DNA from: Amborella trichopoda
Taxonomy: Eukaryota; Streptophyta; Magnoliopsida; Amborellales; Amborellaceae
Length of the DNA: 64,000 nucleotides
Direction of reading: 5' to 3'
NCBI RefSeq assembly: GCF_000471905.2
Contig: NW_006499207.1
Location: 3,741,622-3,805,621 of the forward strand
Shown: positions 21,504-32,512 of the stretch, piece by piece
How positions within the stretch are numbered: position 1 is the first letter of the stretch
Layout of the letters: each line of letters opens with the position of its first letter
Position numbers and translations under genes: made by a program
Notes under the pieces: generated by a model
What the model was told of the DNA's origin: nothing
What the model saw: only the letters and a program-made list of their open reading frames with translations
The model's database searches: none

Positions 21504-22535
21504 TTATAGGGGAGTGATTTTTTTTAACTCTTGCAGAGGTGTTGGATCTTCATGAATGATCAAATTTGGATCATTCACTTCTTCGGTGCTGATTGCTAGA
21601 TCAATCATAGTAATTGATGTAATTGACTGTTTTAGGCTCAACTCTTCATCCCAAATAGGTGGATCTGCCAAGAAGTTAGGTGAAGGTGGCCTAAGTGGAC
21701 CTCTTAGGATGTTTAGATGTTCAATTTCTTTCATCTATTCTTGAGGGGATGGATCTTCTTTTGAGTTCACATTAAGGGATAGTTCAACATAATCCTTTAG
21801 GCTTGACTCTTTTGTTTCTTCGTGGATTGCACTGTTGAGATTAAAGAATTCCTCACAAATGTAGTCTTGAGAGTCCCTAGCTTCAGGATCACGATTGAGC
21901 TCATTGATGACTTGAGCTTCATGGGGGTCAACCACTACACTTATGTGAAAGATGTGATCATTTTCTTCTGTGATGACATGTATCACAGGGATGTCCTTAA
22001 CTTTTTGTGCGCTCGTTTCTTCGATCAGAATCGAGATTTTTCTTGTACGTTCCTTATTTTCTTGAGTTTCAAAATTCTGGCTACAGTTACTTTCCTCAAA
22101 TTGAATTTGAGAGTCTATAACCTCAAGATTTGGATCATCTACCCCTGCCCTGCTAACTAGGATAGTGGTGTCTTGAGCCTTTTGCAAGTTTATTCCTTCC
22201 ACTTCAATTGGAAGTTCTTGTTTAGAAGTTTGCTCTTTCATTCTCTCTTGAATCATGGACCCTGGGCTAAGGCAATCCTTGACATTTTCTTTATGAAATT
22301 CCCTAGCCACAAGGTTTTGAGTGTACTCATGCTCATCTGGTAGTTTTTTCATAGGGAGGATAATTTGGTCCCTTTGTGTATTCATATTCTCAACTTTTAT
22401 TAGGACAATTGGAATTGTTTCCTCATTTTGTGGGTTGGACTTCTCTAATTCTATAGGATCTCCCCATGGAATAGATCCTGACCTAAGGCAATTCTTATCA
22501 TTCGGTTTCTGAAATTCCTTGGTAAAATACGTCAC
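21504..22535 (-). pseudogene. Long acidic frame downstream of gag, unknown function
   Basis: A 266-codon frame (22535 to 21735) ends at a TAG, and the next codon in the same frame is an ATG that opens 76 more codons. So one ~340-codon frame is interrupted by a single stop. The product is strongly acidic (E/D-rich), with EE, PNL and 'ILIEETSAQK'-type spacing repeats and little hydrophobic core. No zinc knuckle, protease or RT motif is seen. It occupies the place where pol would start in an autonomous element. Upstream, 22,554-22,754 is a tandem duplication. It may be a gag C-terminal extension or an element-specific protein. Confidence 0.5.
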
Positions 22536-22553
22536 TCTACCATTTCGATTTTC

Positions 22554-22754
22554 ATTTTCAAGGTGGTTTCTTCCTGTGCCCCAAGGACCATATTAGATGA
22601 TTTTTAGGCTTGAGCATGGATTTCGACTCGTCAATCTTTATCAAGTTGATACAGTCCTCATTTTCAAGGCGGTTTCTTCTTGTGCCCCAAGGTCATATTA
22701 GATGATTTTCACGCTTGAGCAGGGATTTCAACTCGTTGATCTTTATCAAGTTGA
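22554..22754 (-). repeat. ~105-bp tandem duplication between gag and the acidic frame
   Basis: TTTTCAAGG(T/C)GGTTTCTTC starts at about 22,555 and again at about 22,660. The two copies run through TTTATCAAGTTGATA with few differences. Confidence 0.85.
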
Positions 22755-22933
22755 TACCAGCTACGACTTCTTCATCTTCATCAGTCCTATCATCTGATAT
22801 TACCTGGCTTTACATTGAGTAAGCCCCGTCTATGTCCTTAAATGATTCTGGTGATGATTCTGACTTAAGATCGCCATCAAATTCTTCAATTATCATCTAT
22901 TTAGAGTTACATTTAGATGAATCTTTATTGTAG

Positions 22934-23707
22934 TCAGGCTCTTGTTCCTTTATCATCTAACTCTTGCCCCAATATAGTTCTATTAGGCTCTTGCCCCAGT
23001 GTAACTGATGATCGATCTCGAGCCCTTTCCTTTGCTCTATCATAACGTGAAACCATTTCTAGCATTGAGTCAAAAGAGAAAGACCAAAGGATTTTAGTGA
23101 GGTATAATTTATACTCAGGGGAAGCATTCTCTATGGCTATACCAATCTTAGAAGCTTCAGAAAGCGTGCAATCAATGACTTTTGATGCAGCCTTTCTAAA
23201 TAGTTGGACAAAATATGTAAACAACTCACCTAGATTTTGTTTGTTGGAGACTAATTTGCCAAGGGTCATTGATCTCTCTCTGGTCCCGTGATATTGCTCA
23301 ACAAAACATTGAAACAACTCATCGGGTGTTTGATTTGGGTATTTTGATACCACCTCTCGGAAGCATGTTAAAGCTTGTCTGGAGAGAGTGTATTGAAACA
23401 TGGCCTTGAGACGACGATGTTTCTCTTGAAGTGCAGGAAAAGTCAATAGGTAAGCGATGATGTGATTTTCAGGATCACCTTTCCCGTTGAACTTGTTTTC
23501 AAACTGAGGGAATTAGAAACTCAGAGGAAGAGGTTCGATATCCTCAAGAATATCCTTGACGTAAGATTTTGAAGGAAGTATATTTGGAACTCCGATCTTA
23601 GCCAGGGTCTCTTTAAATGTGGTTAATTCACCTTTCAGCTGGGCGAGCTCAATTGACTCAGGGGTTTTAACCTCAGAGGTTTGTTGGCTTCCCAGAATTA
23701 ATGGCAT
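22934..23707 (-). pseudogene. gag capsid-like protein of the non-autonomous element
   Basis: Two same-frame segments, 23707-23513 and 23446-22934, are separated by a stop. The larger one shows the layout of the plant Retrotrans_gag domain: a hydrophobic start (FQYTLSRQALTCF), then PDELFQCFVEQYHG, then a basic LV.NKQN..E.FTYFVQLFR stretch, and a C-terminal region rich in charged residues with no CCHC knuckle. The upstream segment ends in the proline/leucine motif that usually leads into 'F.G.GDP..H'. The role in a functional relative would be forming the virus-like particle. The stop makes this copy non-functional. No host gene family fits better. Confidence 0.7.
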
Positions 23708-24239
23708 AATTTATGGTGCAGGCCCCAACTGTCCATTTTCAGGCCCCAACTGTCCATTTCCAAGCCCCAACACTGGCTTATCAGGCTCCAGCTCTTTTGC
23801 TTTTAAGTGCATAGGATATCCCAGTCAGAAGGTATGGAGTCGACTGGTATGGCTGACTTGGGGGATACTGAGTTGGAACAGGAGCCGAATAGGGTGCCTA
23901 TAACTGATAGTATGGAATTGGGGTGGCTTGAAGAGGTTGCACCGGTGGATAACTATACATGACCTGAGGAGGGTCAGGTCTGGACTAACTATAGGATGGA
24001 CGGTCCCGTGGTCGAGCCGGTTCTATGAATGGTGGAGGATGAGAAGATTAGCAGTGCCGGCTCGTCAACGCGATAGAACTCACATGACTTTATTGTTCAG
24101 GGGCTAGAGAGGTCCCTTGACTCTGACTTGACTGACGACTCGATATATTAGGCGGGACGTGTGACTCAACAAAGGCAACACGCCTCAAGAAATCTTTGAC
24201 CTTGAGTAAGTTCTTAAGACACTTGATTGGAAGGGACTC

Positions 24240-24662
24240 TTAGTCCATAGAATTGTGTAAGGATAAACCTTGAGGAATAGAGGCATGGCTTGAAGAACTA
24301 TTGGGTTTAAGTGAAGATGTCTTACTTTCTAGTTTTCCTTGGTGGCTAGACTTGCTTGAGTTAGATTTTAACATTTGTGGGAGGTGTGCCCTTGATTGGG
24401 TAGTATATTCCTTAGACATAGACTTAAAAGATGAAGGTGGGTTCAACCCTGATTCTTTAGTTTCGGGTCGAATGCCCTGATTGTTTTGAGTAGCTTGAGC
24501 CATACAAACTTGCTGCACTCCACGGTTTAGCTGAACTACAGATGGGTTAGTTAAGCATAGCCCTGAGTGTGGGATTATGGACCAATTGAAACTCGATATC
24601 GGCATACTTGAGACAGGGCAAACCCAGAGAACTGAACCATAAGGTCTTGTAGGTCTAGTCAT
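24240..24662 (-). pseudogene. N-terminal gag region / leader frame
   Basis: A 140-codon Ser/Thr/Lys/Gln-rich frame begins with MTRPTRPYGS and lies upstream of the capsid-like segment on the same strand. It has no recognised domain. Between it and 23,707 the frame is broken by stops and a 20-base tandem repeat (CAGGCCCCAACTGTCCATTT, about 23,722-23,770). It most likely represents the decayed 5' part of gag. Confidence 0.45.
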
Positions 24663-25754
24663 TTAAAGGAGTCTAGACTATGTAATAAACTAAATAACTG
24701 AGTCACCATGAACTATGGACATAACTACAATACTATGCACAAAAATTCTTTTTTTTTTTTGTTTTTTTTTTTAATTTTATCCTTTTTTTTTCTATCTAAG
24801 AAACAAGATAAAGATGCTTCTAAAAGGTTTACTTTTTTTTTTCTTAAAAAAAAAAAAAAATTTCTTTTAGAGAGAATAAAGGATGTTTCTAAAGAATATA
24901 AAGTCAAAAAAATTCTAAGTTATGTAGATATGACTTAAAAGCAAAAGAGAAGATAAAAAAGATGAGATCTATTTCTAATCTAAACAGATAAAGCAAAGAG
25001 AAGCCTAGATTTTTTTATTTTTTTTAAAGTATTTATCAAAAGAGGTAAAAATTATTATTATTATTATTTTTAAAAAAGAGAAAAAGATTCTTTCTAAAAG
25101 ATATACTCTAAAAAGATAAAGATGCACTAAAGAAGATAATTATGATCTAAATATGATAAAAGACGATCTAAAGATGATATGCATGAACGAAAGAAGATAT
25201 GAAAAAGATGATATCAAGATGAATCTAAAGATGCTCTAAAAAAAAAACAAAGATAATAAAGATGATATAAAAGATTATCTAAAAAGATGATCTAAAAGGC
25301 CAACATAAAAGAAAGATCTAATGATAAAGATGGATCTAAAAGAAAGACGATCTAAAAAAAATAAAGATGTTCTACAAGATGAATCTGAAGAAGATCTAAA
25401 GATAAAAATGATCAAGATGGGATCTAAAAGCAAGATGAGCTAAAAAAAATAAAGATGATCTAAAGATAAAGAAGATCAAGATGGGATCTAAAAGAAAGAT
25501 GATCTAAAAAAAATAAAATAAATATGATCTAAAGATTGAGAGGAAAAAGATCTTAAATTTTTTATGAATAGAGAAAAAAATAAGATATAGAAAGCAAATA
25601 TAGAATCTAATAAAAAGAAATCTTTCTAAATCTACCTCGTTTTTCTTCTTTTTTTTATTTTTATTTTTTATATTTATTTTTTGTTGGAAAAATAAATATG
25701 ATAATAAAAAAAGAAGCTTTTTAAAATACAAAATACGGATATGAAGCTCAAGGT
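24663..25754 (-). repeat. A/T-rich leader with GATCTAAA-type degenerate repeats
   Basis: This is the untranslated leader between primer site and gag (minus strand). From about 25,080 to 25,540 the plus strand is built from loosely repeated AAGATGATCTAAAA(G/A)AAAGA words with very few C residues. Homopolymer runs of T and A are at 24,750-24,860. The simple-sequence frames here are not genes. Confidence 0.7.
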
Positions 25755-25772
25755 GCCCCACAGTGGGCACCA
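25755..25772 (-). promoter_or_regulatory. Primer binding site, tRNA-Lys-like
   Basis: On the minus strand TGGTGCCCACTGTGGGGC begins two to three bases after the 5' LTR end. It matches the complement of a plant tRNA-Lys 3' end (TGGCGCCCACCGTGGGGC) at 16 of 18 positions. The tRNA sequence is recalled from general knowledge. Confidence 0.75.
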
Positions 25773-25775
25773 AAC

Positions 25776-26685
25776 TATTTACAATCCGATCTGCGCCGAT
25801 ATGTGGGATGAGATTTGCTCAAATCTTAGCAAAAATTGAGTTAATTTTTAAAAAGGTAGAGAGAGTGGGGTTGCTCGAATTATGGACTCAGAAAAATCCC
25901 ATATCTGTATAGATCCAGTTTTTTTTTAAGTCCACTGGCTGCTCCAGCTCCAAATATGTATTTTGATAAAAAACGCTTCTAAATTTAATTAAATATAATA
26001 ATAATTTAGTTTTCAAAAAAATAAATAAAAATAGAGAATTAAATAAATAAAAACAAACTAAATTAAGCAAAAAAAAAGAAGAAAAGTGATACTTACCTCT
26101 AGGGACTTGAAACCTGAAGTTTCGGGCTCGGATCAGGCCGATCGTCTGATTTGTGCCACCATCTCTTTTTTTTTTTTTGATTCCTTTGCTCGTTGGAATT
26201 GGTACATCTATGGCTCTTTTGACCTATATCTATGGTTCATAAGGCAGGGAGAAAAACAGAGAATTTTAGGTAGGGTCTACTTAGGTTTTTCTTAGGATTA
26301 GAGGAGAATTTCTATAGTTTTCTCAAGTTTTTGGGGTTTCCAGAGGGTGATTATGGATTTTGAGATTTTCTCTGATTTTTTGAGGATTTTTCCTAATTTT
26401 TTAGAAAAGTTTTAAGGGGTTTTTCTTATTTTTGGGTATTTTTGGGCAATTTTTTTAATTTCGAGAATTTCTAAGGGATTTATTTCTCTTTTATGGTCTC
26501 TTTTTCGTCCTTTTGGGTTAGGGAGAGGGGGTATTTATAAGATTCAATTGGTGACCTTTTTTTTTTTTTTTTTGGAATTTTTTTCAAAATTTTTTTGGAT
26601 TTATCTTGGAGTTTGAGCATTATCTAATTAAGAATTGAGGTTTTTAGGAGTTCCCTTGGCCAGAATTTCGAGGGGGGTGTCTACA
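25776..26685 (-). repeat. 5' LTR of the gag-only element
   Basis: A 910-bp LTR aligned to 18,007-19,175. It lacks about 275 bases between TATCTAATT and AGAATTGAGG (junction near 26,630), consistent with an internal deletion. TATA box at 26,532-26,539 on the minus strand. The right edge TGTCTACA meets TSD TATTT. Confidence 0.9.
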
Positions 26686-26690
26686 TATTT

Positions 26691-29600
26691 ATATGAATTT
26701 AAACTAATATCTTACTATTTTATTTATGCCTCTAACTCTCAACAAATAAAAAAATAGTCGAAAGGAAGACAGAAGCCTTCTCTGTAAAAATCCCTTTCAG
26801 GTTCAAGCTATAAGATGTTTCATAATACTAATTATATTAAAAATTATGTCATCCATATTGTATAAAAAATATAATTAAAGAACAATTAATTATATTATAT
26901 ATAATATTATTACAATAAAGGAAATAATACATGCACGATATTCAGGTGGAGTTAGGTTGGTTCAACTTAGACTTAGATCCTAGCAAACTTGATTTTCGCT
27001 CCCTATTTATGGACCCGAATTTGACCCATTGGGTCTAGAAATAGGACCCGAACATAAGCTCAAGTCGGGTTGGTGTTGGGTGTATTTTAGTGATATACAA
27101 AACTAAGTACATTCTAATGAATGCTTGATGAAGATTGAGGTGATTATGATGCATGTCAGATAAAATATCTTAATAATGAATGAAGCATGGTAAGCTTAAA
27201 GCCCGGAAATGAGCCTTGGGTTGAGTATGCTTCAAGTCCTCATATGAGGCTATGTGTCTTCTAACCGACACTTGATGGAAATGTCAATTTATAGTCTTGA
27301 ACCAACACTTGATAAAGGAAGTAAAGTGAGCACAAGTGTTGAACCAATGTTGGATAAACGTTAGTTTTATAACAAACATTGGATATACTGTTTTAACCGA
27401 CGCTGGATGAGCTTAATAAGCTTTCCGTTTTGAAGATATATTTTTTTGAGTGATAAAGATGTTGCTTAGTCCTCATATAATACTAAGTGCATTCTAACAA
27501 ACACTTGATAGATTGAAGATGTCAAAAATACAGCAAGGTCATTAATGCACGTTGGATAAACTATCCCAACAAACAGTCGATAAAATATGAGCATGGTTCT
27601 TGATAACACCTGCTCAGATATGCCCCATGATATGAATATATGATATGATCATGATTCATCATATGAAGGCCTCAATATGCCTTTCAATTCCTGTCTCGTC
27701 AGTTAGCTATGTCCTGATTTACGACCGATAAAAGATATGATACCAATAGATTGTCAGTTAAGCATGTTCAAGTTTAACTTAGGGTCGATGATGGAGGATA
27801 TGAAACCATCTCATTGTGAGATAGGTTTTAAGATACATATATTCCTAAGGCCCCCAAATATGCCTATCTATGTGATATGTGGAGGAACCTGATGCAGTTT
27901 GATATGCATATTTTCTTGAATCCATCATCAATTACATATGTGCATTGTAACTTATGGTCTATGATAAGATATCATAAAGACGTCTCAATTTGAGACGAAA
28001 CTTTGGGATACCTATACTCCCATGGCACATGGATGCCTCTCCACTGGATATTGGAGGAGTGTTGGGTGAGATGTAATATGGCACCTTTAATCTATCGTTC
28101 GTTAAAGATATGGGGCTTAATAGACAGAGTATATGGGAAACCTAGTCATATGTTGATATATATTGAAGTAAATCTTTGAAGATATACATGTTGAGATCTG
28201 ATATGCCTTAAAGTCCAAGAGTCATATAATTTGGCCAATATTTGTTCTTGGATTAACCCATGTCCACTGTTAGCAAAGATATGCCTTGACTGTACCCTAG
28301 AACTTTATGTTTTGGAATTGAGCTGAGACTCTCAAGGACCCATGTTAGAGGCATCATACCCCTCATCCTGAAGTTTTGTATCGCCTATAGGTGAACTCAT
28401 TCATCATCCGCACAACTCAGTAGTTAAGAGCCTTAAAAACTTCATGCTCTGTACATTACAGTCAAGATAACACCCGATCACTAAAATAGAGGTTTCTCTC
28501 TCGATATGAAGAATTTTCTTATGAGGTCAGGATATTGGATTATTGACTCAATGCTTTATCACCCTTAAAAGGTGCAACATTGTTTGATATATGAATTGGA
28601 AGCGGTTACTTTTGCAATTGATTGATATTGCTGACGCAATTTACAGTTGAAATACAAAATGGAACATATCTCTCTCATTTGAGGTCCATTTGAAGTGAGA
28701 CTTAGACTATCATGTTCGTTTTTGAGTCCTCTCTCAGTCTGTCAAATTTTGTGATAAAAAAATAAACCATCTGAAAGTGGCTAATATGGAGGCATGTCTT
28801 CGTTGCATCACAAAGTTTAACTGGCAGGCGAAGGAAGAAGGAAATAACAAATTTTCCTGATTTTGCTCGTATGAAGATTTTGTTGAATCTGGAGCCTGAA
28901 AATTCGAAATTGAATAGCATAGGGATGAACATTGGCAAAAAAAATTGATTAACATCAAGAGATGTTCGTGAGCATATGTATTTATTCAAATCATATGATT
29001 GCCATTCAAAAGCAATGAGATATGGATGCGTGATCAGTAGTACCATGATTTTAAAGGAGAGGATAAGTTCGAGATGGAAATGAAGGGTGAAGATTGAAGA
29101 GATAGGAGATGCATGGTTATCCATTAAAGAATATGGATTATCAACACAAGAAAAAGGATATAAACCCCTTTTGTGATGAGAGATGAGTTCGATTCGCTTT
29201 CTTTAGAGAATTCACATTCTTTTCAGGAGTGGACTCAGCTTGAGTTTACTTTTGCGAGAATATTAAGAGTGACTGATATATGTCAAAGAAAAGAAGAGAC
29301 TGTCTCATACATGACTGTACCATGAGAGTAACTGATACACAAAGAGAGAAAGAAGACTAATTTCCTTCGATCCACTTGAAGCATGTTCTCGAATAAAGAT
29401 TAAACTTGAGGATTAATGTCCCTGCAGTTAATCACAGGTATACGGGCAAATATGCCCTTTGATATCATTTCCTCCTTTTCAATATGCCTATATATTTTCT
29501 TCTTGAGAAACGATTGTATAGGTTTCAAGGCCAGAATCAAGGGTATTCGACCTATTTCCCTTTTCTTTGACTGATTTAAATTGTAATAGAGGATTAAATT

Positions 29601-29770
29601 CATGAAATTATTTCGTTTCCAGTATATGATATGAAAAACCTATTTTTTAAGATATAGAATGCATGAGCGAATTTGGCCTCGAGTGTGATGTCCTTTGGTT
29701 ATTTATTTGGAGTTTAATGTTTGTTTAAACACTTTAATCAATATAAGCATCACATTTTTCGGAGCGTCCA
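26691..29770 (+). repeat. Orphan long LTR / 5' end of a Tat/Ogre-like element
   Basis: There is no coding signal. The right edge (...GAGCGTCCA at 29,770) is followed by a tRNA-Arg-type primer site, so at least the right part is a 5' LTR read on the plus strand. Irregular repeats of AAC..ACACTTGAT.(A/G)A (about 27,265-27,590) and CATATG/GATATG words are frequent. The left boundary is unknown and no second LTR copy is in the window. GGGT-rich sequence at 26,940-27,080 probably belongs to the older repeat interrupted by the gag-only element. Confidence 0.45.
28702..29124 (-). other. 140-codon open frame without recognisable domain
   Basis: An open frame on the strand opposite to the inferred LTR. 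The translation is Phe/Leu/Ser-rich, shows no known motif and overlaps another frame. I list it only because of its length. It is most likely chance in LTR sequence. Confidence 0.15.
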
Positions 29771-29776
29771 AATCTC

Positions 29777-29793
29777 TGGCAACTCCACTAGGG
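29777..29793 (+). promoter_or_regulatory. Primer binding site, tRNA-Arg-like
   Basis: TGGCAACTCCACTAGGG is a variant of the Tat/Ogre-type site TGGCGACTCCACTGGGG seen at 36,191. Its position after GTCCA defines the LTR end near 29,770. Confidence 0.65.
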
Positions 29794-30329
29794 AACAGTT
29801 CACCCTTCATCGCTGATTGGGTTTAGGAAATGGAACTTCTCTCTCTAGTATATATCCCGAGTCTCAGTCTCTCTCATGTTTTCTCACATCTTCTTTATTT
29901 ACCTTGAAGAGCGAACCCATGCGTTTAATCACATCATTAAAAGTTGTGTTATCAATGATTTCTCGCACGACATCTTTTCTGGTGGGAACGATGGAGGTCC
30001 CTTTGGCGCGTTTTGGGCCCATAGTCCAGTGTTCTTGTGCCAGTTTGATGGCTGGACCAAGTGCAAGAATGAGAGAGAGTTCAGTGCGAAAAATCAATCG
30101 TGAACAACGATGACAAAGGTGAGGCTTGAATCTCGGCCTGAGGTCAATCTCATCTTGAGTATGAAGCAACTGCAAGTTATCTTCACCTATCCAGACTCTA
30201 ATTCTCGAGATGCGAATATAAGCTAACGTGACAATACACGTGAAGCAAAGTCCCTTTTATGAGGCCCTTGCTGAATGCATTAGGTATCGTGGGCAACATG
30301 ATGAAATGTGTTCACCTTTAATCCTAAGG
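29794..30329 (+). other. Leader of the orphan Tat/Ogre-like element
   Basis: Sequence downstream of the primer site. A 103-codon minus-strand frame at 29,864-30,175 and plus-strand frames overlap each other, and none shows a known domain. Confidence 0.35.
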
Positions 30330-31275
30330 GTTCCACACATGCTAGCACCCTCTCATGCGCTGGTAGTTAGAGGTCTTCGTGACACTAACTTGCCTGGCTC
30401 CCATAATGCTCATCGATCGATGGTTGGGCATCTTCGCGATACTAACCTGCTTAGTTGGCCATATGCTGCTCATGCGCTAGCAATTAGAGGTCTTCGCGAC
30501 ACTAACTTGCCTGGCTCTCGTAATGCCCATTGACTGACGATTAGGAATCTTTGTGATACTAACTTGCTTTGTTCACCATAAGCTACTCATGCATTGGCCG
30601 TTATAGGTCTTTGGTACACTAACTTGTCTGGCTCTTGGAAAGCTCATTGATCGGAAGTTGGGCATCTTCGCTCTGGTTTGCCATATGCCACTCATGCGTC
30701 AGCAGTTGAAGGTCTTCCCGACACTAACTTGCCTCACTCCCGGAATGCTCATCGACCGGTGGTTGGGCATCTTCACAATACTAACTTGCTCGGTTCGCCA
30801 TATGTTGCTCATGCACTGGCAGTTAGAGGTCTTCGCAACACTAACTTTCCTAGCTCCCCCGAAATACCCATCAACCGACGGTTAGGAATCTTAGTGATAC
30901 TAAACTGCCTGGCTCGTCATATGTTGATCATGCGCCGGTAGTTATAGATCTTCACGACATTAACTTGCTTGGCTCTTGGAATGCCCATCGATCGGCGATT
31001 AGGAATCTTCATGATACTAACTTTCCCAGTTTGCGATATGCTTTCTCATGCGCTGACAGTTAGAGGTCTTCGCGACACTAACTTGGTTAGATCTTGGATT
31101 GCTCATCGACTGGCTGTTAGGAATCTTTGTGATACTAAGCTGCCCAGTTTGCCATATGCTGCTCATGCACTGGCCGTTAGACGTCTTTGCAATGCTAACT
31201 TTCTTGGCTCCCAAAATGCTCATCGACTGGCGGTTAGGAATCTTCACGATACTACCTACCCGGTTCACTAATATG
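30330..31275 (+). repeat. Tandem array, ~58-bp unit in ~117-bp dimers
   Basis: TTAGAGGTCTTCG.GACACTAACTTG recurs at about 30,367, 30,484, 30,600, 30,704, 30,823, 30,942, 31,060 and 31,176. Between each pair lies a related half-unit (TTGGGCATCTTCGCGATACTAAC). So a ~58-base monomer is organised as an A-B dimer of ~117 bases, about eight dimers. The dimer is 39 codons long, so plus-strand frames read a repeated GLRDTNLPGSRNAH / GHLRDTNLL..PYAAHAL peptide with interruptions. Whether it was ever translated is unknown. Variable tandem arrays in untranslated parts are known for Tat/Ogre elements. Confidence 0.85.
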
Positions 31276-31945
31276 CTTAAACAAAAACCAAATTGGATGA
31301 TATTTATTGCAAAATGATCGTGACAATGTCCTCTTCAATTTGTGATTGAAATGAAGACTCGACACGTCACAGCTCTTACCAGATTGGTGGTGGAAGTTTA
31401 TGGACTTGGCCAGATTTTTGGTTCTTGATGAAAAATCCATTTCAAGGTGATCAAAGTCTAGCAATGGCGAGAGGCCCCTCATAGAGGAATGGTTTTGTCA
31501 TTTGTTGAAAAGTACTAAAGGGTATTTTGGTCATTTGGTCCAAAAACGAGATTTTATTTTAATTCATTTAATGTGTAATTTTTGACAATTTGATTTAATT
31601 TTGAGTATTCTACCCATGTTTTGTGGTTGTTTTATATAAGTGAGCTTATGTCATTTGTAATGGGGCATGATCATTTTTTTGAAACTTGAGCATTGAAGAC
31701 TGAGTTTTAGTCCATTATTTTTTCCTTGCTTCCAAGTTCTCGATCAAGTTGAGAGGAGAGAGAAATTTTTGATAGAGAGAGAAAATATCCCTAGACCACA
31801 CACACACCCAAGACCCTAGACCATACACTACACCCCACACTCTTATGACATATGTTGTCTTAAGCCTTGTCATCTTTGCTTCAATCTGGATTTCCAAATC
31901 GGCTTAGAACCTTCTTGATTTATGTTTGACAGGTTTGAAAGATGG
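31276..31945 (+). repeat. LTR-like fragment with TATA box
   Basis: Non-coding. TTTTATATAAGTGAGC at about 31,630, followed by a GAGGAGAGAGA leader-like tract (31,750-31,790), mirrors the promoter organisation of the LTRs at 34,378, 50,134 and 54,435, but the sequences are not the same family. It ends near 31,945, where the minus-strand RT fragment begins. Probably a truncated LTR of another Tat-type element. Confidence 0.4.
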
Positions 31946-31965
31946 GTCAATTCCCAACCCATGAA

Positions 31966-32439
31966 CTACGACTCAAGGGTCAAAGTAGGCATCTCTTCAT
32001 AATGCCAGGCAAAGACATCTCGATTGGCTCGCAGAAACTTAGTGTACTCTTTATTCCATTCCGAGGGCATAATGGCCGAGATAAAAGTGGGTCTTGGGTC
32101 AACTTCATCACCCATGCTCACTTTATATAAGTCATCAGCCGTGGCTTGACCACCATCCTCCAGAACTTCTAGAGCTTCTTTTATCTCCTTTTCACTGAGT
32201 GGCATAAAATCAGAAATCTTCTCATGCATCTCAAGCACTTCAACTATTTGCTCTATAGGTAATGGTTCTCTTTTTGTCTCATTGGTTTCTGAACTCTCAG
32301 GCCCTTGAACAGTTTGGGTAACTTCTGCTACTTCTTGAGGCTCATGGGAAGTCACCTCTTCAGAAACAGTTTCCAGGGGAGATAATAACATTCTTGTGAC
32401 ATTGTCGCATGAGAGCTTTGATCGGTGAAGAAGGACCAT
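31966..32439 (-). pseudogene. RT N-terminal fragment of the host Tat/Ogre element
   Basis: The translation contains GGQATADDLYKVSMGDEVDP, RPTFISA and FLRANRDVFAWHYEEMP, which parallels the region before the RT core in the plus-strand element (40,452: GCQATADELEEINLGDEADL, FLRANQDIFAWHYHEM). These motifs mark the connection between protease and RT in Tat-lineage gypsy pol proteins. The frame then stops a few codons later, and no RT core motif follows. It is a truncated, non-functional fragment. Confidence 0.8.
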
Positions 32440-32512
32440 GGGAGTAAACTTGGATGCTCCGGGTAACCAGGACCCTCCTTTCGAGTATGCTAAGATGCTA
32501 TGATCTTAATAA

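Larger units (their letters stand above)
18007..26685 (-). mobile_element. Complete non-autonomous Ty3/gypsy-type LTR retrotransposon (gag-only)
   Basis: Both LTRs, a primer site, a polypurine tract and the target duplication are present: TATTT at 18002-18006 and 26686-26690. On the minus strand the LTR starts TGTAGACACC and ends GTAAACA (left) or GTAAATA (right, one terminal change). The internal 6.6 kb encodes a gag-like protein near the 5' end and then an acidic, repeat-bearing frame. I find no protease, reverse transcriptase, RNase H or integrase motif on either strand. This matches the organisation of TR-GAG type non-autonomous elements, which rely on pol supplied by relatives. The gag frame carries stops, so the copy is inactive. 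Confidence 0.85.

Noticed and set aside
24708..24938. Poly-Lys/poly-Phe open frames on both strands
   Set aside because: Homopolymer A/T runs in the leader of the gag-only element; codon content is pure simple sequence.
29864..30175. 103-codon minus-strand frame as a gene
   Set aside because: No motif, overlaps two plus-strand frames, and sits in the leader of a plus-strand element.
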